A stretch of DNA of 64,000 bases from CAIQQQ01 sp037445025 (GTDB lineage Bacteria; Pseudomonadota; Alphaproteobacteria; Acetobacterales; Acetobacteraceae): NCBI GenBank assembly GCA_037445025.1, contig JBBILI010000003.1, positions 62,001 through 126,000 of the forward strand. Reading direction: 5' to 3'. Positions 25,391-33,807 of this stretch are shown piece after piece. Positions within the stretch are counted from its first letter, which is position 1. Each line of letters opens with the position of its first letter. The notes beneath the pieces were generated by a model, which searched no databases, was not told where the DNA came from, and saw nothing but the letters and a program-made list of their open reading frames with translations. The translations under genes were made by a program, and so were the position numbers.

Positions 25391-26578
25391 CTAACCCTTC
25401 ACCCGCAACTGATCTGTCAACCGATCAATCGTCCGCCGCATCATGTTGTTCTCCTGTTCGAGAATCGCCACATCCACCCCGCCGGCCAACCGCCACGCCG
25501 GCGGCCCGCGGCGGACCAGGCGATGATGCGGCCCGTCCAGCGGCGCCTGGTGCCCGCCGATGCCGGCCCGATCCTGCAGCGCCGCCGCCAGCAACGCCGC
25601 TTCCGCCTGCAGCTGCGCCCGGCTCACGCCGCACGCCGCACGCAGATCGGACAAGGCGCCCGCAACCCGCTCCCCCAAGGGCGAACCAGCGATCTTCCCG
25701 GCATGGATGGCAGCCATCGGGGCCGCACTGACAAACGTGTTGGTGCACGCCAGAGGGTGATGGTCGATCCCGGGGATCCCGAGATCATCCCACAGCAACG
25801 CCTCCAGCGTATGGTCGGCGCAGCGCGCAAAGCTCGCAGCGTGGTGCGGATCGGGGTGAAGATAACCCAGGCAGTCCTGCACGAGCTGGGCGATGGCGGC
25901 GATCGCCCGGGCGAACAGCGGATCCTCGCTCAGCACCAGCCGCGTGGCGGCGTGGCTTTGCGGATCGGAAAAGATCAGCCCGGGATTGACGGAGAGGTAC
26001 GCATCCATCACCGCATTGCCGGGCACCAGGGCGCTAGACCAAATCCATTGCTCCGGCGCAAGGCGCGGATATTTCGGCCCCAGAGTGATCGGAATCCAGG
26101 TCAGCCAGCGCAGATCCCCGGCGCGCCCGGCGAAGATGATGTCGTTGATGTAGGTCGGGTGGGCCCCAAACATCCCCACCACGAACACCCGGTGCGTGAA
26201 AGGGCAGGACAGCGCGCCAGCCGCCAGCGGCTCCGGCGTTCGTTGCATGAAATGCACTACATCCATTACGCCGCAGATGTCCGGGCGCGTCTTGAGCACG
26301 AAGACGTCGTCCTCCAGCAGCGACAGGCCGAGCTCCAGCGTCAGCACCTGGTGCAGAATATGGCCGGGCAGCTTCAGGTCCGGCTGGTCCTGCTCGACCA
26401 GATCCGCTCCCATCGCCAACAGCTGCGCGCGCACCTCGGGGTAGCGGTCGAGCTCACCAGTCCAGGTGGAAAAGATCACCCGCAGACCGGGAATGCCGAG
26501 GCGCTGCACACCGATGAGGTAGCTGAGGAAATGCTCGGGCGCGCGAACCAGTCCACAGATCAGGATCGCGCGTTCCAC
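25391..26578 (-). CDS. WavE-like / glycosyltransferase-like protein, tentative
   Basis: A 395-residue protein. The N-terminus (AILICGLVRAPEHFLSYL, FSTWTGEL) and LLEDDVFVLKTRPD around residues 88-100 resemble the WavE lipopolysaccharide-synthesis family, where the latter Asp is comparable to a GT-A DxD-like site. The middle is not distinctive. The C-terminal ~110 residues are Ala-rich and helical, ending in a predicted coiled coil (ILEQENNMMRRTIDRLTDQL). No other polysaccharide genes are adjacent. It ends at the A/T-rich repeat and starts next to ruvX on the same strand. Confidence 0.55.
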   Translation of the reverse strand: MERAILICGLVRAPEHFLSYLIGVQRLGIPGLRVIFSTWTGELDRYPEVRAQLLAMGADLVEQDQPDLKLPGHILHQVLTLELGLSLLEDDVFVLKTRPDICGVMDVVHFMQRTPEPLAAGALSCPFTHRVFVVGMFGAHPTYINDIIFAGRAGDLRWLTWIPITLGPKYPRLAPEQWIWSSALVPGNAVMDAYLSVNPGLIFSDPQSHAATRLVLSEDPLFARAIAAIAQLVQDCLGYLHPDPHHAASFARCADHTLEALLWDDLGIPGIDHHPLACTNTFVSAAPMAAIHAGKIAGSPLGERVAGALSDLRAACGVSRAQLQAEAALLAAALQDRAGIGGHQAPLDGPHHRLVRRGPPAWRLAGGVDVAILEQENNMMRRTIDRLTDQLRVKG

Positions 26579-27061
26579 TCAATACCCCGTTGTGATTGAA
26601 GGGATCGACGCATCGAGCGCCGCTTGCAACATGTAGGCCGCCGCCATCTGGTCGACAACCTCAGCCCGGCGCTTGCGGGTCATATCGGCTTCGGTGGTGA
26701 GAAACCGGTTCACCGCGGCCGACGACAGGCGCTCGTCGAACAACGCCGCAGGCAGGCCGGTTGCGGTGGAGAGCGCGTGCGCCCAGTCCCGCGCCGCCTG
26801 GGCCGCGGGGCCGGCTGAACCATCCAACGACAGCGGCAGACCGATGACCAGGCCCGCGGCGCCCTCGTTGCGGGCGATCCTGGCAATCTCGGCAGCGTTG
26901 GCCGCAAGCTTGCCGCGGACCACGCGGCCATAGGGGCTGGCCAGCATGAGGCTGACATCGGTGAGCGACAGGCCGATCACCCGACTGCCGGGGTCCAGGC
27001 CCAGCAGACGCTGGCCTGGAGCAATGCGGGCACGCAGGTCGGTCATGTTGAACAGGGGCAT
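26579..27061 (-). CDS. ruvX: Putative pre-16S rRNA nuclease / Holliday junction resolvase RuvX (YqgF)
   Basis: A 160-residue RNase H-like protein. Catalytic-site blocks are LLGLDPGSRVIGLSLTD (Asp23), LVIGLPLSLDGS, LFDERLSS and VDQMAAAYML (late Asp). The family processes the 5' end of pre-16S rRNA and has been annotated as a Holliday resolvase. ATGs at 27061 and 27046 are both possible; neither has a strong ribosome site. It is divergent from gatC with only 47 bp between start codons. Confidence 0.88.
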   Translation of the reverse strand: MPLFNMTDLRARIAPGQRLLGLDPGSRVIGLSLTDVSLMLASPYGRVVRGKLAANAAEIARIARNEGAAGLVIGLPLSLDGSAGPAAQAARDWAHALSTATGLPAALFDERLSSAAVNRFLTTEADMTRKRRAEVVDQMAAAYMLQAALDASIPSITTGY

Positions 27062-27072
27062 GGGGGCGTTTA

Positions 27073-27096
27073 TGGTCTGTCCTTCCCGCCAGACCA
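27073..27096. promoter_or_regulatory. Hairpin in the ruvX-gatC divergent region
   Basis: TGGTCTG and CAGACCA form a perfect 7-bp stem with a 10-nt loop in the 47-bp gap, ending 12 bp before the gatC start. It could be an operator or a leader hairpin; nothing decides between them. Confidence 0.35.
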
Positions 27097-27108
27097 ACAA
27101 GGAACACC

Positions 27109-27396
27109 ATGTCGCTTGATCCCGCGACCGTCCGTCGCATTGCCCGCCTGTCCCGACTGCGTATCGATGACGCGCAGGTGGCGCAGCTGCAAGGCGATCT
27201 GAACGGCATTCTCGGCTGGATCGAACAGCTGAACGAGGTGGACGTCGAAGGCGTCGAGCCGCTGACCGGGGCCGCCATGATGGCGATGCGCCTGCGCGAG
27301 GACGTGGTGACCGACGGCGATCTGCAGGAGGCGGTGCTGTCCAATGCGCCGGATCGCGACGGGCCGTTCTATGCCGTTCCGAAGGTGGTGGAGTGA
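27109..27396 (+). CDS. gatC: Asp-tRNA(Asn)/Glu-tRNA(Gln) amidotransferase subunit GatC
   Basis: A 95-residue subunit that stabilises the GatA-GatB complex. It shows the family pattern: TVRRIARLSRLRIDD, LNGILGWIEQLNEVDVEGVEPL and the C-terminal LREDVVTDGD...FYAVPKVVE. AAGGA precedes the ATG. Its stop overlaps the gatA ATG (TGATG), giving tight coupling in the gatCAB operon, which makes Gln-tRNA and/or Asn-tRNA by transamidation. The tRNA-Gln gene at 15252 is the kind of substrate concerned. Confidence 0.95.
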   Translation: MSLDPATVRRIARLSRLRIDDAQVAQLQGDLNGILGWIEQLNEVDVEGVEPLTGAAMMAMRLREDVVTDGDLQEAVLSNAPDRDGPFYAVPKVVE

Positions 27397-28868
27397 TGTT
27401 CGATCTTTCTCTCATCGAGGCCCGCGATGCGCTGCGGGCCAAGAAGATCTCCTCGCGTGAGCTGACAACCGCCTATGTCGGGGCCATCGAACAGCTCAAC
27501 CCGCAGATCAACGCCTACATCACCCCCACCGCCGAAGCGGCGCTGGCCCAGGCCGAACGGGCCGATGCGGCGCTGGCCAAAGGTGAGGCGGGCCCGCTGA
27601 CGGGCATTCCGATCGCGATCAAGGACCTGTTCTGCACCAAAGGCGTGCGCACCACGGCAGGCAGCAAGATCCTCTCGCCCTTCATCCCGCTGTATGAAAG
27701 CACCGTCACCGCCAACCTGCTGCGTGACGGGGCGGTGTTCCTGGGCAAGGTGAACATGGACGAGTTCGCCATGGGCTCGTCGAACATGACCTCGGCCTAT
27801 GGCGGCGTGACCAACCCCTGGACGCGGCGCGGCGACAACCGCCCGCTGGTCCCCGGCGGCTCGTCCGGTGGCTCGGCCGCCGCCGTCGCCGCCCGCATGG
27901 CGCTGGGCGCCACCGCGACCGACACCGGCGGCTCGATCCGCCAGCCCGCGGCATTCTGCGGCATCGCCGGCATCAAGCCGACCTATGGACGATGCTCCCG
28001 CTGGGGCGTGGTCGCCTTCGCCTCCTCGCTCGACCAGGCCGGCCCGGTGGCCCGCACGGTGGAGGACTGCGCCGTCCTGCTCGGCTCCATGGCCGGGTTC
28101 GACCCGAAGGACAGCACCTCGGCCGACATGGCGGTGCCGGATTTCGCCGCCGCCTGCCGCCGTGGCGTGAAAGGCCTGCGCATCGGCGTGCCCCGCGAAT
28201 ACCGCATGGACGGCATGGCCCCCGAGATCGAGGCGCTGTGGCAGCAGGGCCTCACCTGGCTGCGCGACGCCGGGGCAACAATCGTCGACGTGTCGCTGCC
28301 GCACACCAAGTACGGCCTGGCGACCTACTACATCGTCGCCCCCGCCGAGGCCTCCTCCAACCTTGCCCGCTACGACGGCGTCCGCTTCGGTGCCCGCAGC
28401 CAGGGCCGCGACCTCACCGATCTTTACGAAAACACCCGCGCCGACGGGTTCGGCCCCGAGGTGCAGCGCCGCATCCTGATCGGCACCTACGTGCTGTCGG
28501 CCGGCTATTACGACGCCTACTACCTCCGCGCCCAGAAGGTGCGCGCGCTGATCCTGCGCGACTTCACCGAAGCGTTCGAGACCGTCGATGCCCTGCTCAC
28601 CCCGGCCACCCCCTCCGCCGCGTTCGGCCAGGGCGAGAAAATGGACGACCCGGTGACGATGTATCTCAACGACGTGTTCACCGTCCCGGTGAACATGGCG
28701 GGCCTGCCCGGCATGTCCGTCCCCGCGGGCCTTGACGCGCAAGGCCTGCCGCTCGGGCTGCAGGTGATCGGCCGGCCGTTCGACGAGGAAACCGTCTTAG
28801 CCGTCAGCGCCGCCATCGAACGCGCCGCCGGGTTCACTGCGTTGCCCACCATCCGGGCGGGAGTCTGA
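27396..28868 (+). CDS. gatA: Asp-tRNA(Asn)/Glu-tRNA(Gln) amidotransferase subunit GatA
   Basis: A 490-residue amidase-signature enzyme that releases ammonia from glutamine. The Ser-cisSer-Lys triad is visible as Lys76 in IAIKDLF, cis-Ser156 in GGSSGGSAAAV and nucleophile Ser180 in DTGGSIRQP. Length is normal. The ATG at 27396 overlaps the gatC stop; a GTG one codon earlier is also in frame. gatB follows after 3 bp. Confidence 0.96.
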   Translation: MFDLSLIEARDALRAKKISSRELTTAYVGAIEQLNPQINAYITPTAEAALAQAERADAALAKGEAGPLTGIPIAIKDLFCTKGVRTTAGSKILSPFIPLYESTVTANLLRDGAVFLGKVNMDEFAMGSSNMTSAYGGVTNPWTRRGDNRPLVPGGSSGGSAAAVAARMALGATATDTGGSIRQPAAFCGIAGIKPTYGRCSRWGVVAFASSLDQAGPVARTVEDCAVLLGSMAGFDPKDSTSADMAVPDFAAACRRGVKGLRIGVPREYRMDGMAPEIEALWQQGLTWLRDAGATIVDVSLPHTKYGLATYYIVAPAEASSNLARYDGVRFGARSQGRDLTDLYENTRADGFGPEVQRRILIGTYVLSAGYYDAYYLRAQKVRALILRDFTEAFETVDALLTPATPSAAFGQGEKMDDPVTMYLNDVFTVPVNMAGLPGMSVPAGLDAQGLPLGLQVIGRPFDEETVLAVSAAIERAAGFTALPTIRAGV

Positions 28869-28871
28869 GCC

Positions 28872-30323
28872 ATGGCCTACACACTCGAAGGCAGCACCGG
28901 CACCTGGGAGATCGTCTGCGGTCTGGAGGTGCATGCGCAGGTCATCAGCAAGTCCAAGCTGTTCAGCGGCGCCTCCGCCGAATACGGCGCCGAGCCCAAC
29001 ACGCAGGTGAGCTTCGTCGACGCGGCCTTCCCCGGCATGCTGCCGGTGATCAACCGCGAATGCGTGGCCCAGGCCGTCCGCACCGGCCTCGGCATCAACG
29101 CCGACATCAACCTGTGGAGCCGTTTCGACCGCAAGAACTATTTCTACGCCGACCTGCCGCAGGGCTATCAGATCAGCCAGTTCGCCCACCCGATCGTGGG
29201 CGAAGGCGTGGTTGAGGTCACGCTGTCCGATGGTTCGACCAAGCAGATCGGCGTCACCCGACTGCACCTCGAGCAGGACGCCGGCAAGAGCCTGCACGAC
29301 CAGGACCCGACAAGAAGCTTCATCGACCTCAACCGCTCCGGCGTCGCTTTGATGGAGATCGTCAGCGAGCCCGATATCCGCTCGCCCGAGGAGGCCGGCG
29401 CCTACCTCACCAAGCTGCGGCAGATCCTGCGCTATCTCGGCACCTGCGACGGCAACATGGACGAAGGTTCCATGCGCGCCGACGTCAATGTCTCCGTCCG
29501 CAAGCTCGGCGAAGGGTTCCGCACGCGCTGCGAGGTGAAGAACGTCAACTCCATCCGCTTCGTCATGCAGGCCGTGGAAGCCGAGGCGAAACGTCAGATC
29601 GCGGTGTGGGAGGACGGCGGCGAAGTCACCCAGGAAACCCGCCTGTTCGACCCCTCGCGCAACGAAACCCGCTCCATGCGCTCCAAGGAGGACGCGCATG
29701 ATTACCGCTATTTTCCGGATCCCGACCTGCTGCCCCTCGTGCTGGAACAGAACTGGGTCGACAGCCTCAAGGCGTCGCTGCCCGAACTGCCCGATGCCAA
29801 AACCGCCCGCTTCGTCTCCGACTACGGCCTCTCTGCCTACGACGCCCGCGTGCTGGTCATGGAACAGGCCACCGCCGATTTCTACGAAACCCTGGCAAAA
29901 GGCCGCGACGCCAAGCTCGCCGCCAACTGGATGATGGGTGACTTCTTCGCCGCCCTCAACCGCACCGGCCGCACCATCGAAACCACCCCCGTCCCGGTCC
30001 AGAACCTCGGCGCCCTTATCGACCTCATCACCGACAAGACCATCAACGGCCGCATCGCCAAGGAGGTGTTCGAAGCGATGGTCGAAACCGGCGAGCACCC
30101 TGCCGCCATCGTGGAAACGAAAGGCCTGCGCCAGGTCACCGACACCGGCGCCATCGACGAAGCGGTCGCCAAGGTGCTCGCCGCCAATGCCGACAAGGTC
30201 GCCCAGTACAAGGCCGGTCAGGAGAAGCTGTTCGGCTTCTTCGTCGGCCAGGTGATGAAGGCCATGGCCGGCAAGGGCAACCCTGCCCTGGTCAACGAGG
30301 CGCTGAAGGCAAAACTCGCATGA
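28872..30323 (+). CDS. gatB: Asp-tRNA(Asn)/Glu-tRNA(Gln) amidotransferase subunit GatB
   Basis: A 483-residue subunit that activates the misacylated tRNA. It contains the N-terminal WEIVCGLEVHAQ, the kinase-like KNYFYADLPQGYQISQ, RMHLEQDAGK-equivalent TRLHLEQDAGKS, and the C-terminal GatB/YqeY tail domain with VNEALKAKLA. Length is normal. It completes gatCAB and overlaps the start of the next gene (ATGA at 30320-30323). Confidence 0.96.
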   Translation: MAYTLEGSTGTWEIVCGLEVHAQVISKSKLFSGASAEYGAEPNTQVSFVDAAFPGMLPVINRECVAQAVRTGLGINADINLWSRFDRKNYFYADLPQGYQISQFAHPIVGEGVVEVTLSDGSTKQIGVTRLHLEQDAGKSLHDQDPTRSFIDLNRSGVALMEIVSEPDIRSPEEAGAYLTKLRQILRYLGTCDGNMDEGSMRADVNVSVRKLGEGFRTRCEVKNVNSIRFVMQAVEAEAKRQIAVWEDGGEVTQETRLFDPSRNETRSMRSKEDAHDYRYFPDPDLLPLVLEQNWVDSLKASLPELPDAKTARFVSDYGLSAYDARVLVMEQATADFYETLAKGRDAKLAANWMMGDFFAALNRTGRTIETTPVPVQNLGALIDLITDKTINGRIAKEVFEAMVETGEHPAAIVETKGLRQVTDTGAIDEAVAKVLAANADKVAQYKAGQEKLFGFFVGQVMKAMAGKGNPALVNEALKAKLA

Positions 30324-31105
30324 TCCGCACGCTGCTGCTGGCCTGTGCCACCTTGTGCCTGGCCGCGCCCGCACAGGCCCAGCAGCCGCCGATACCGGTG
30401 CTGACCTATCACCGGTTTGACCCTGTGGTGAGCCATTCCGGCACCGTGGTCACCACGCCGAAATTCATCCACCAGATGGAATGGCTCGCGTTCCACCACA
30501 TCGCCGTCGTGCCGCTGCATCAGGCCGTGGCTGCCATCCATGGCGGCGCGCCGGTCGGCCCCGCCGTGGTGCTGACCGCCGATGACGGCTGGAAGAGCGT
30601 CTACACCGACATGTTCCCGGTGCTGCGCCGCATGCATCTGCCGGTAACCCTGTTCCTCAACCCGCCGATGATCGGCCATGGCGGCGCCTACCTCACCTGG
30701 GCGATGATCGACGACATGGTCAAATCGGGCCTGGTGGACGTGCAGGCCCACACCATGCACCACCCCAACTTCAACACCGAGCGCGCCAGGCGTGACCCCC
30801 AGTCCTATGCCAGCTTCGTGGCACACGAACTGGGCGATTGCCGGCCTGCCCTCGCGGCCCACGTGACCACGCCGATCGACATGATCGCCTGGCCCTATGG
30901 CATCCACGATGCCACGCTTGAAGCCGCCGCCCGATCCGCCGGCTACGCCGAGGCCCTGGCGCTCGGCTCCCGCCCCATGGTGGAGGGCGATCCGGATTTC
31001 GCCCTGCCGCGTCTGCAGATCTACGATACCGACACAGACCCCAGCTTCGGCTGGATCGCAACCGGCCACGCCCGTGGCCAGGCCCCAAGGAAACCAACCT
31101 CATGA
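30320..31105 (+). CDS. Polysaccharide deacetylase-family protein
   Basis: A 261-residue exported protein: signal peptide ending in LAAPAQAQQ, then a NodB-type domain. The first Asp pair is in VVLTADDGWKS, the metal-binding HxxxH-like motif in QAHTMHHPNF, and the later block in WPYGIHD. Such enzymes remove acetyl groups from amino sugars of cell-envelope or extracellular glycans; the substrate is unknown. It overlaps the gatB stop by 4 bp and the following GST start by 4 bp, so it is in the gatCAB transcript although functionally unrelated. Confidence 0.87.
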   Translation: MIRTLLLACATLCLAAPAQAQQPPIPVLTYHRFDPVVSHSGTVVTTPKFIHQMEWLAFHHIAVVPLHQAVAAIHGGAPVGPAVVLTADDGWKSVYTDMFPVLRRMHLPVTLFLNPPMIGHGGAYLTWAMIDDMVKSGLVDVQAHTMHHPNFNTERARRDPQSYASFVAHELGDCRPALAAHVTTPIDMIAWPYGIHDATLEAAARSAGYAEALALGSRPMVEGDPDFALPRLQIYDTDTDPSFGWIATGHARGQAPRKPTS

Positions 31106-31743
31106 GCATCGAACTCTGGTCCTGGGGCACGCCCAACGGCCGCAAGATCTCCGTCGCCCTGGAGGAGATGGGCCTCCCTTATTCGATGCACCCGGTGGCG
31201 ATCGGCAAAGGCGAGCAGTTCAACCCGGATTTTCTCGCCTTCAGCCCCAACAACCGCATCCCCGCCATCAAGGACCCCGAAGGCCCCGACGGCAAACCCA
31301 TCACCGTCTTCGAATCCGGCGCTATCCTCATCTATCTCGGCGCCAAGACCGGACAGTTCTGGCCCTCTGACCTCCGCGCCCAGGTCCCGGTGCTGGAATG
31401 GCTGATGTGGCAGATGGGCGGCTTCGGCCCGATGCTGGGCCAGGCGCATCACTTCCTCGACCTCCAGGACGAAGCCGACCGCCGCTACGGCACGCAACGC
31501 TACCTCAAGGAAACCCGCCGCCTTTACGGCGTGGCCGACCGCAGGCTCGCCGAAGTCGAATTCTTCGCAGGTGACATCTCCATCGCCGACTTCGCCATCG
31601 TCGGCTGGGCCTGGCGCCACGAGCGTCACCAGGTCGATCTGGCGGAATTCCCGCATGTGAAGCGCTGGTACGACACGATGATGGCACGCCCGGGCACGAA
31701 GGCCGGTTTTGAGATCGCCCATAGCGAACCGCGCCCCGCCTGA
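31102..31743 (+). CDS. Glutathione S-transferase family protein (YfcG/Ure2-like)
   Basis: A 213-residue GST-fold protein. The N-terminal TPNGRKISVALEEMGLPY, NPDFLAFSPNNRIPAI and FESGAILIYL match the YfcG/nu-class group, which acts as glutathione-dependent disulfide reductase. The C-terminal domain has LYGVADRRL and ISIADFAIVGW. It is coupled by ATGA overlap to the deacetylase gene and closes the gatCAB transcript just before tRNA-Ser. Confidence 0.88.
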   Translation: MSIELWSWGTPNGRKISVALEEMGLPYSMHPVAIGKGEQFNPDFLAFSPNNRIPAIKDPEGPDGKPITVFESGAILIYLGAKTGQFWPSDLRAQVPVLEWLMWQMGGFGPMLGQAHHFLDLQDEADRRYGTQRYLKETRRLYGVADRRLAEVEFFAGDISIADFAIVGWAWRHERHQVDLAEFPHVKRWYDTMMARPGTKAGFEIAHSEPRPA

Positions 31744-31753
31744 CACACGGTGT

Positions 31754-31782
31754 TTGACGCGGGCCGGACATCTGCCTAGAAC
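31754..31782 (+). promoter_or_regulatory. Sigma-70-type promoter for tRNA-Ser
   Basis: TTGACG (31754-31759) and TAGAAC (31777-31782) are separated by exactly 17 bp and stand about 50 bp before the mature tRNA 5' end. Confidence 0.6.
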
Positions 31783-31834
31783 GGTGAGGCAAACGTCGTG
31801 TTGCAGAAGGCCGAATTGCTTGCGGTCCTCCGGC

Positions 31835-31927
31835 GGAGGGGTGGCCGAGCGGCTGAAGGCGACGGTTTGCTAAACCGTTGTAGGGGGTCAACCCCTACCG
31901 TGGGTTCGAATCCCATCCCCTCCGCCA
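31835..31927 (+). tRNA. tRNA-Ser (anticodon GCU)
   Basis: Acceptor stem GGAGGGG/CCCCTCC, anticodon loop TTTGCTAAA with anticodon GCT, a long variable arm (GTAGGGG...CCCCTAC), T arm with GGGTTCGAATCCC, discriminator G and an encoded CCA. The 3' end is the integration site of the island that follows: its last bases recur at 49909-49924. Confidence 0.97.
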
Positions 31928-31929
31928 AT
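31914..31929. other. attL: tRNA-Ser 3' end, integration core
   Basis: CATCCCCTCCGCCAAT, identical to 49909-49924. Integration leaves the tRNA-Ser gene intact on this side. Confidence 0.85.
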
Positions 31930-32050
31930 CCCCTAATTGCCAGCTTTCGCCAACGTTCGGACAATCAGAAGAAATTCCAGAATTTCCGCGATTTTCTGAT
32001 CCATCTCATCCGCCAGTTTCCGCTTGCATCCACCCTAGTTCGCGAAGTCT

Positions 32051-32088
32051 ATTAGGGGACGGAAAAGGGACGGGATCTTGTCCCCTAA
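32051..32088. repeat. Candidate integrase arm-type sites, left end
   Basis: ATTAGGGGAC (32051-32060) and its inverted form GTCCCCTAA (32080-32088) lie between attL and the integrase start. A related CCCCTAAT stands at 31930-31937 beside attL. The 11-mer ATTAGGGGACG recurs at the right end (49849-49859). Confidence 0.5.
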
Positions 32089-32104
32089 CGCGGGGTGAGA
32101 GCAG

Positions 32105-33382
32105 ATGCCGCGCAGAGCTGAAAAGCTGACGGCCGCCGGGGTTCGGAATGCTAAGCCTGGCCGATACGGTGACGGCAACGGCCTATACCTGTTCGTCCGA
32201 TCCGTGGACGCGCGCTTCTGGGTCTTCCGCTACACCCCCCGCGGCGGAAAAATGCGTGAGATGGGGCTTGGCCGTGCAGGAGACGATCGAGCGGCTGTCT
32301 CGCTCGCGTCAGCGCGCGACAAGGCCGCGGAGCTCCACAAGCTTGTAAGAGCTGGCATTGACCCCCTCGCGAAGCGTGATGCGGACGAAGCTGCTGCCAA
32401 GGCAGCCGCCCAGGATGCGGCGGCGCGTGCACACACGTTCCGACAAGCTGCCAAGAAGTTCATCGAGGCCCATGAGGCGGGTTGGAAGAACGAGAAGCAC
32501 CAGGACCAGTGGCGCAACACCCTGGCAACCTATGCCTACACCCATATGGGCGACATCCCAGTTGCCGACGTCACCACCACACACGTCCTCGCCGTCGTCG
32601 AGCCGATCTGGCGCACCAAACCTGAGACGGCAACTCGGGTGCGTGGACGGATCGAGAAGGTGCTGGATTACGCGAAGGCGATGGGGTGGCGGTCTGGCGA
32701 GAATCCGGCAGCCTGGAAGGGACATCTCGCGCTCACGCTGCCAGCTCGCAGCAAGGTGGCCAAGGTGCAGCACCACGCCGCCCTGCCCTGGCCAGAGATC
32801 GGTGCATTCATGGTCCAGCTTCGGGAGCAGGCCGGCACATCAGCTCGAGCTCTGGAGTTCGCCATCCTGACCGCTGCGCGCTCTGGCGAAGTGCTGGGTG
32901 CACGCTGGAATGAACTGGACGTGGCGGCGAAGCTCTGGACGGTCCCCGCCGAGAGAATGAAGGCAGGGCGTGAGCATCGGGTGCCCCTCTCGACGGCCGC
33001 ACTGGCGCTGTTGAAGCAGATGGCCGACCAGTGCATCGACGACGCGCCAACGGCGTTCGTGTTCCCCGGCGGCAAGGAGGGCCGGCCCCTGTCCATCATG
33101 GCGCTGACCATGGCGTTGCGCAGAATGAAGCGGGGCGACATCACGCCCCATGGCTTCAGGAGTTGCTTCCGCGATTGGGCCGGCGAGTTCACCAACACGC
33201 CACGCGAGGTCGCTGAGGCTGCCTTAGCACACACGCTGGAGAGCAAGACGGAGGCGGCCTATGCCCGCGGCGATCTGTTCGAGAAGCGCCGCCATCTGAT
33301 GGACGCCTGGGCCGCGTTCTGTGCCACGCCATCGAAGCAGAGGGGCGCAGTCATCGAGTTGGCGGCAATGCGAGCTGGCTGA
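32105..33382 (+). CDS. P4-type tyrosine recombinase (integrase)
   Basis: A 425-residue site-specific recombinase. The N-terminal DUF4102-like arm-binding domain (KLTAAGVRNAKPGRYGDGNG) is followed by a SAM-like core-binding domain (residues ~105-205) and the catalytic domain. Catalytic residues: Arg in TAARSGEVLGARW near 257, HGFR near 348, His in LAHTLESKTEAAYARGD and the nucleophile Tyr in that same segment near 385. It would integrate and excise the island at the tRNA-Ser 3' end 178 bp upstream. The gene appears intact. Confidence 0.94.
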   Translation: MPRRAEKLTAAGVRNAKPGRYGDGNGLYLFVRSVDARFWVFRYTPRGGKMREMGLGRAGDDRAAVSLASARDKAAELHKLVRAGIDPLAKRDADEAAAKAAAQDAAARAHTFRQAAKKFIEAHEAGWKNEKHQDQWRNTLATYAYTHMGDIPVADVTTTHVLAVVEPIWRTKPETATRVRGRIEKVLDYAKAMGWRSGENPAAWKGHLALTLPARSKVAKVQHHAALPWPEIGAFMVQLREQAGTSARALEFAILTAARSGEVLGARWNELDVAAKLWTVPAERMKAGREHRVPLSTAALALLKQMADQCIDDAPTAFVFPGGKEGRPLSIMALTMALRRMKRGDITPHGFRSCFRDWAGEFTNTPREVAEAALAHTLESKTEAAYARGDLFEKRRHLMDAWAAFCATPSKQRGAVIELAAMRAG

Positions 33383-33477
33383 CGTGATCCGCACCCGGCG
33401 GTTTCCGGGCATCATGGGCGGGCCGGCCGATGTTGGGAGCATCCACCGGCCCTGACCCCAGCAACGTGAGGACGACG

Positions 33478-33807
33478 ATGTCCGAGGCTACTCTGTCTAC
33501 TAACACGATACGCTCTGAAACGCCCACGGTCGCCAAGCGATGGACAAGTGCCATCCACGCTGCTGCCGCTGATCTGGACCTGACTGTGGCTGAACACGTC
33601 GGGATCTGCATTGGAGGGCTGCGGATCACCGCCAACGAGTGGTCAGCAACACTTTCCGTCGCGCCGCGGCTAGAAGCCCGCGTCTACCCGGGCAGCTCAC
33701 AGGAAGATATCAAATACGACACAATGCTGGACCAAGAGCAACTGTCCGACCTTCATTCCATCTTGGGCGGAATACTCCGGCGGATGGAGTCGGATCAGGC
33801 CTTGTGA
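33478..33807 (+). CDS. Hypothetical protein, island-encoded
   Basis: A 109-residue soluble protein that I do not recognise. Features: an N-terminal Thr/Ser-rich stretch, AAAADLDLTVAEHVGICIGGLRI-type alternating segment and a C-terminal helix LSDLHSILGGILRRMESD. GAGG lies seven bases upstream of the ATG, supporting this start over an ATG 16 codons earlier. Its stop overlaps the GTG start of the next gene (GTGA), implying that the two products are made together. Confidence 0.6.
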   Translation: MSEATLSTNTIRSETPTVAKRWTSAIHAAAADLDLTVAEHVGICIGGLRITANEWSATLSVAPRLEARVYPGSSQEDIKYDTMLDQEQLSDLHSILGGILRRMESDQAL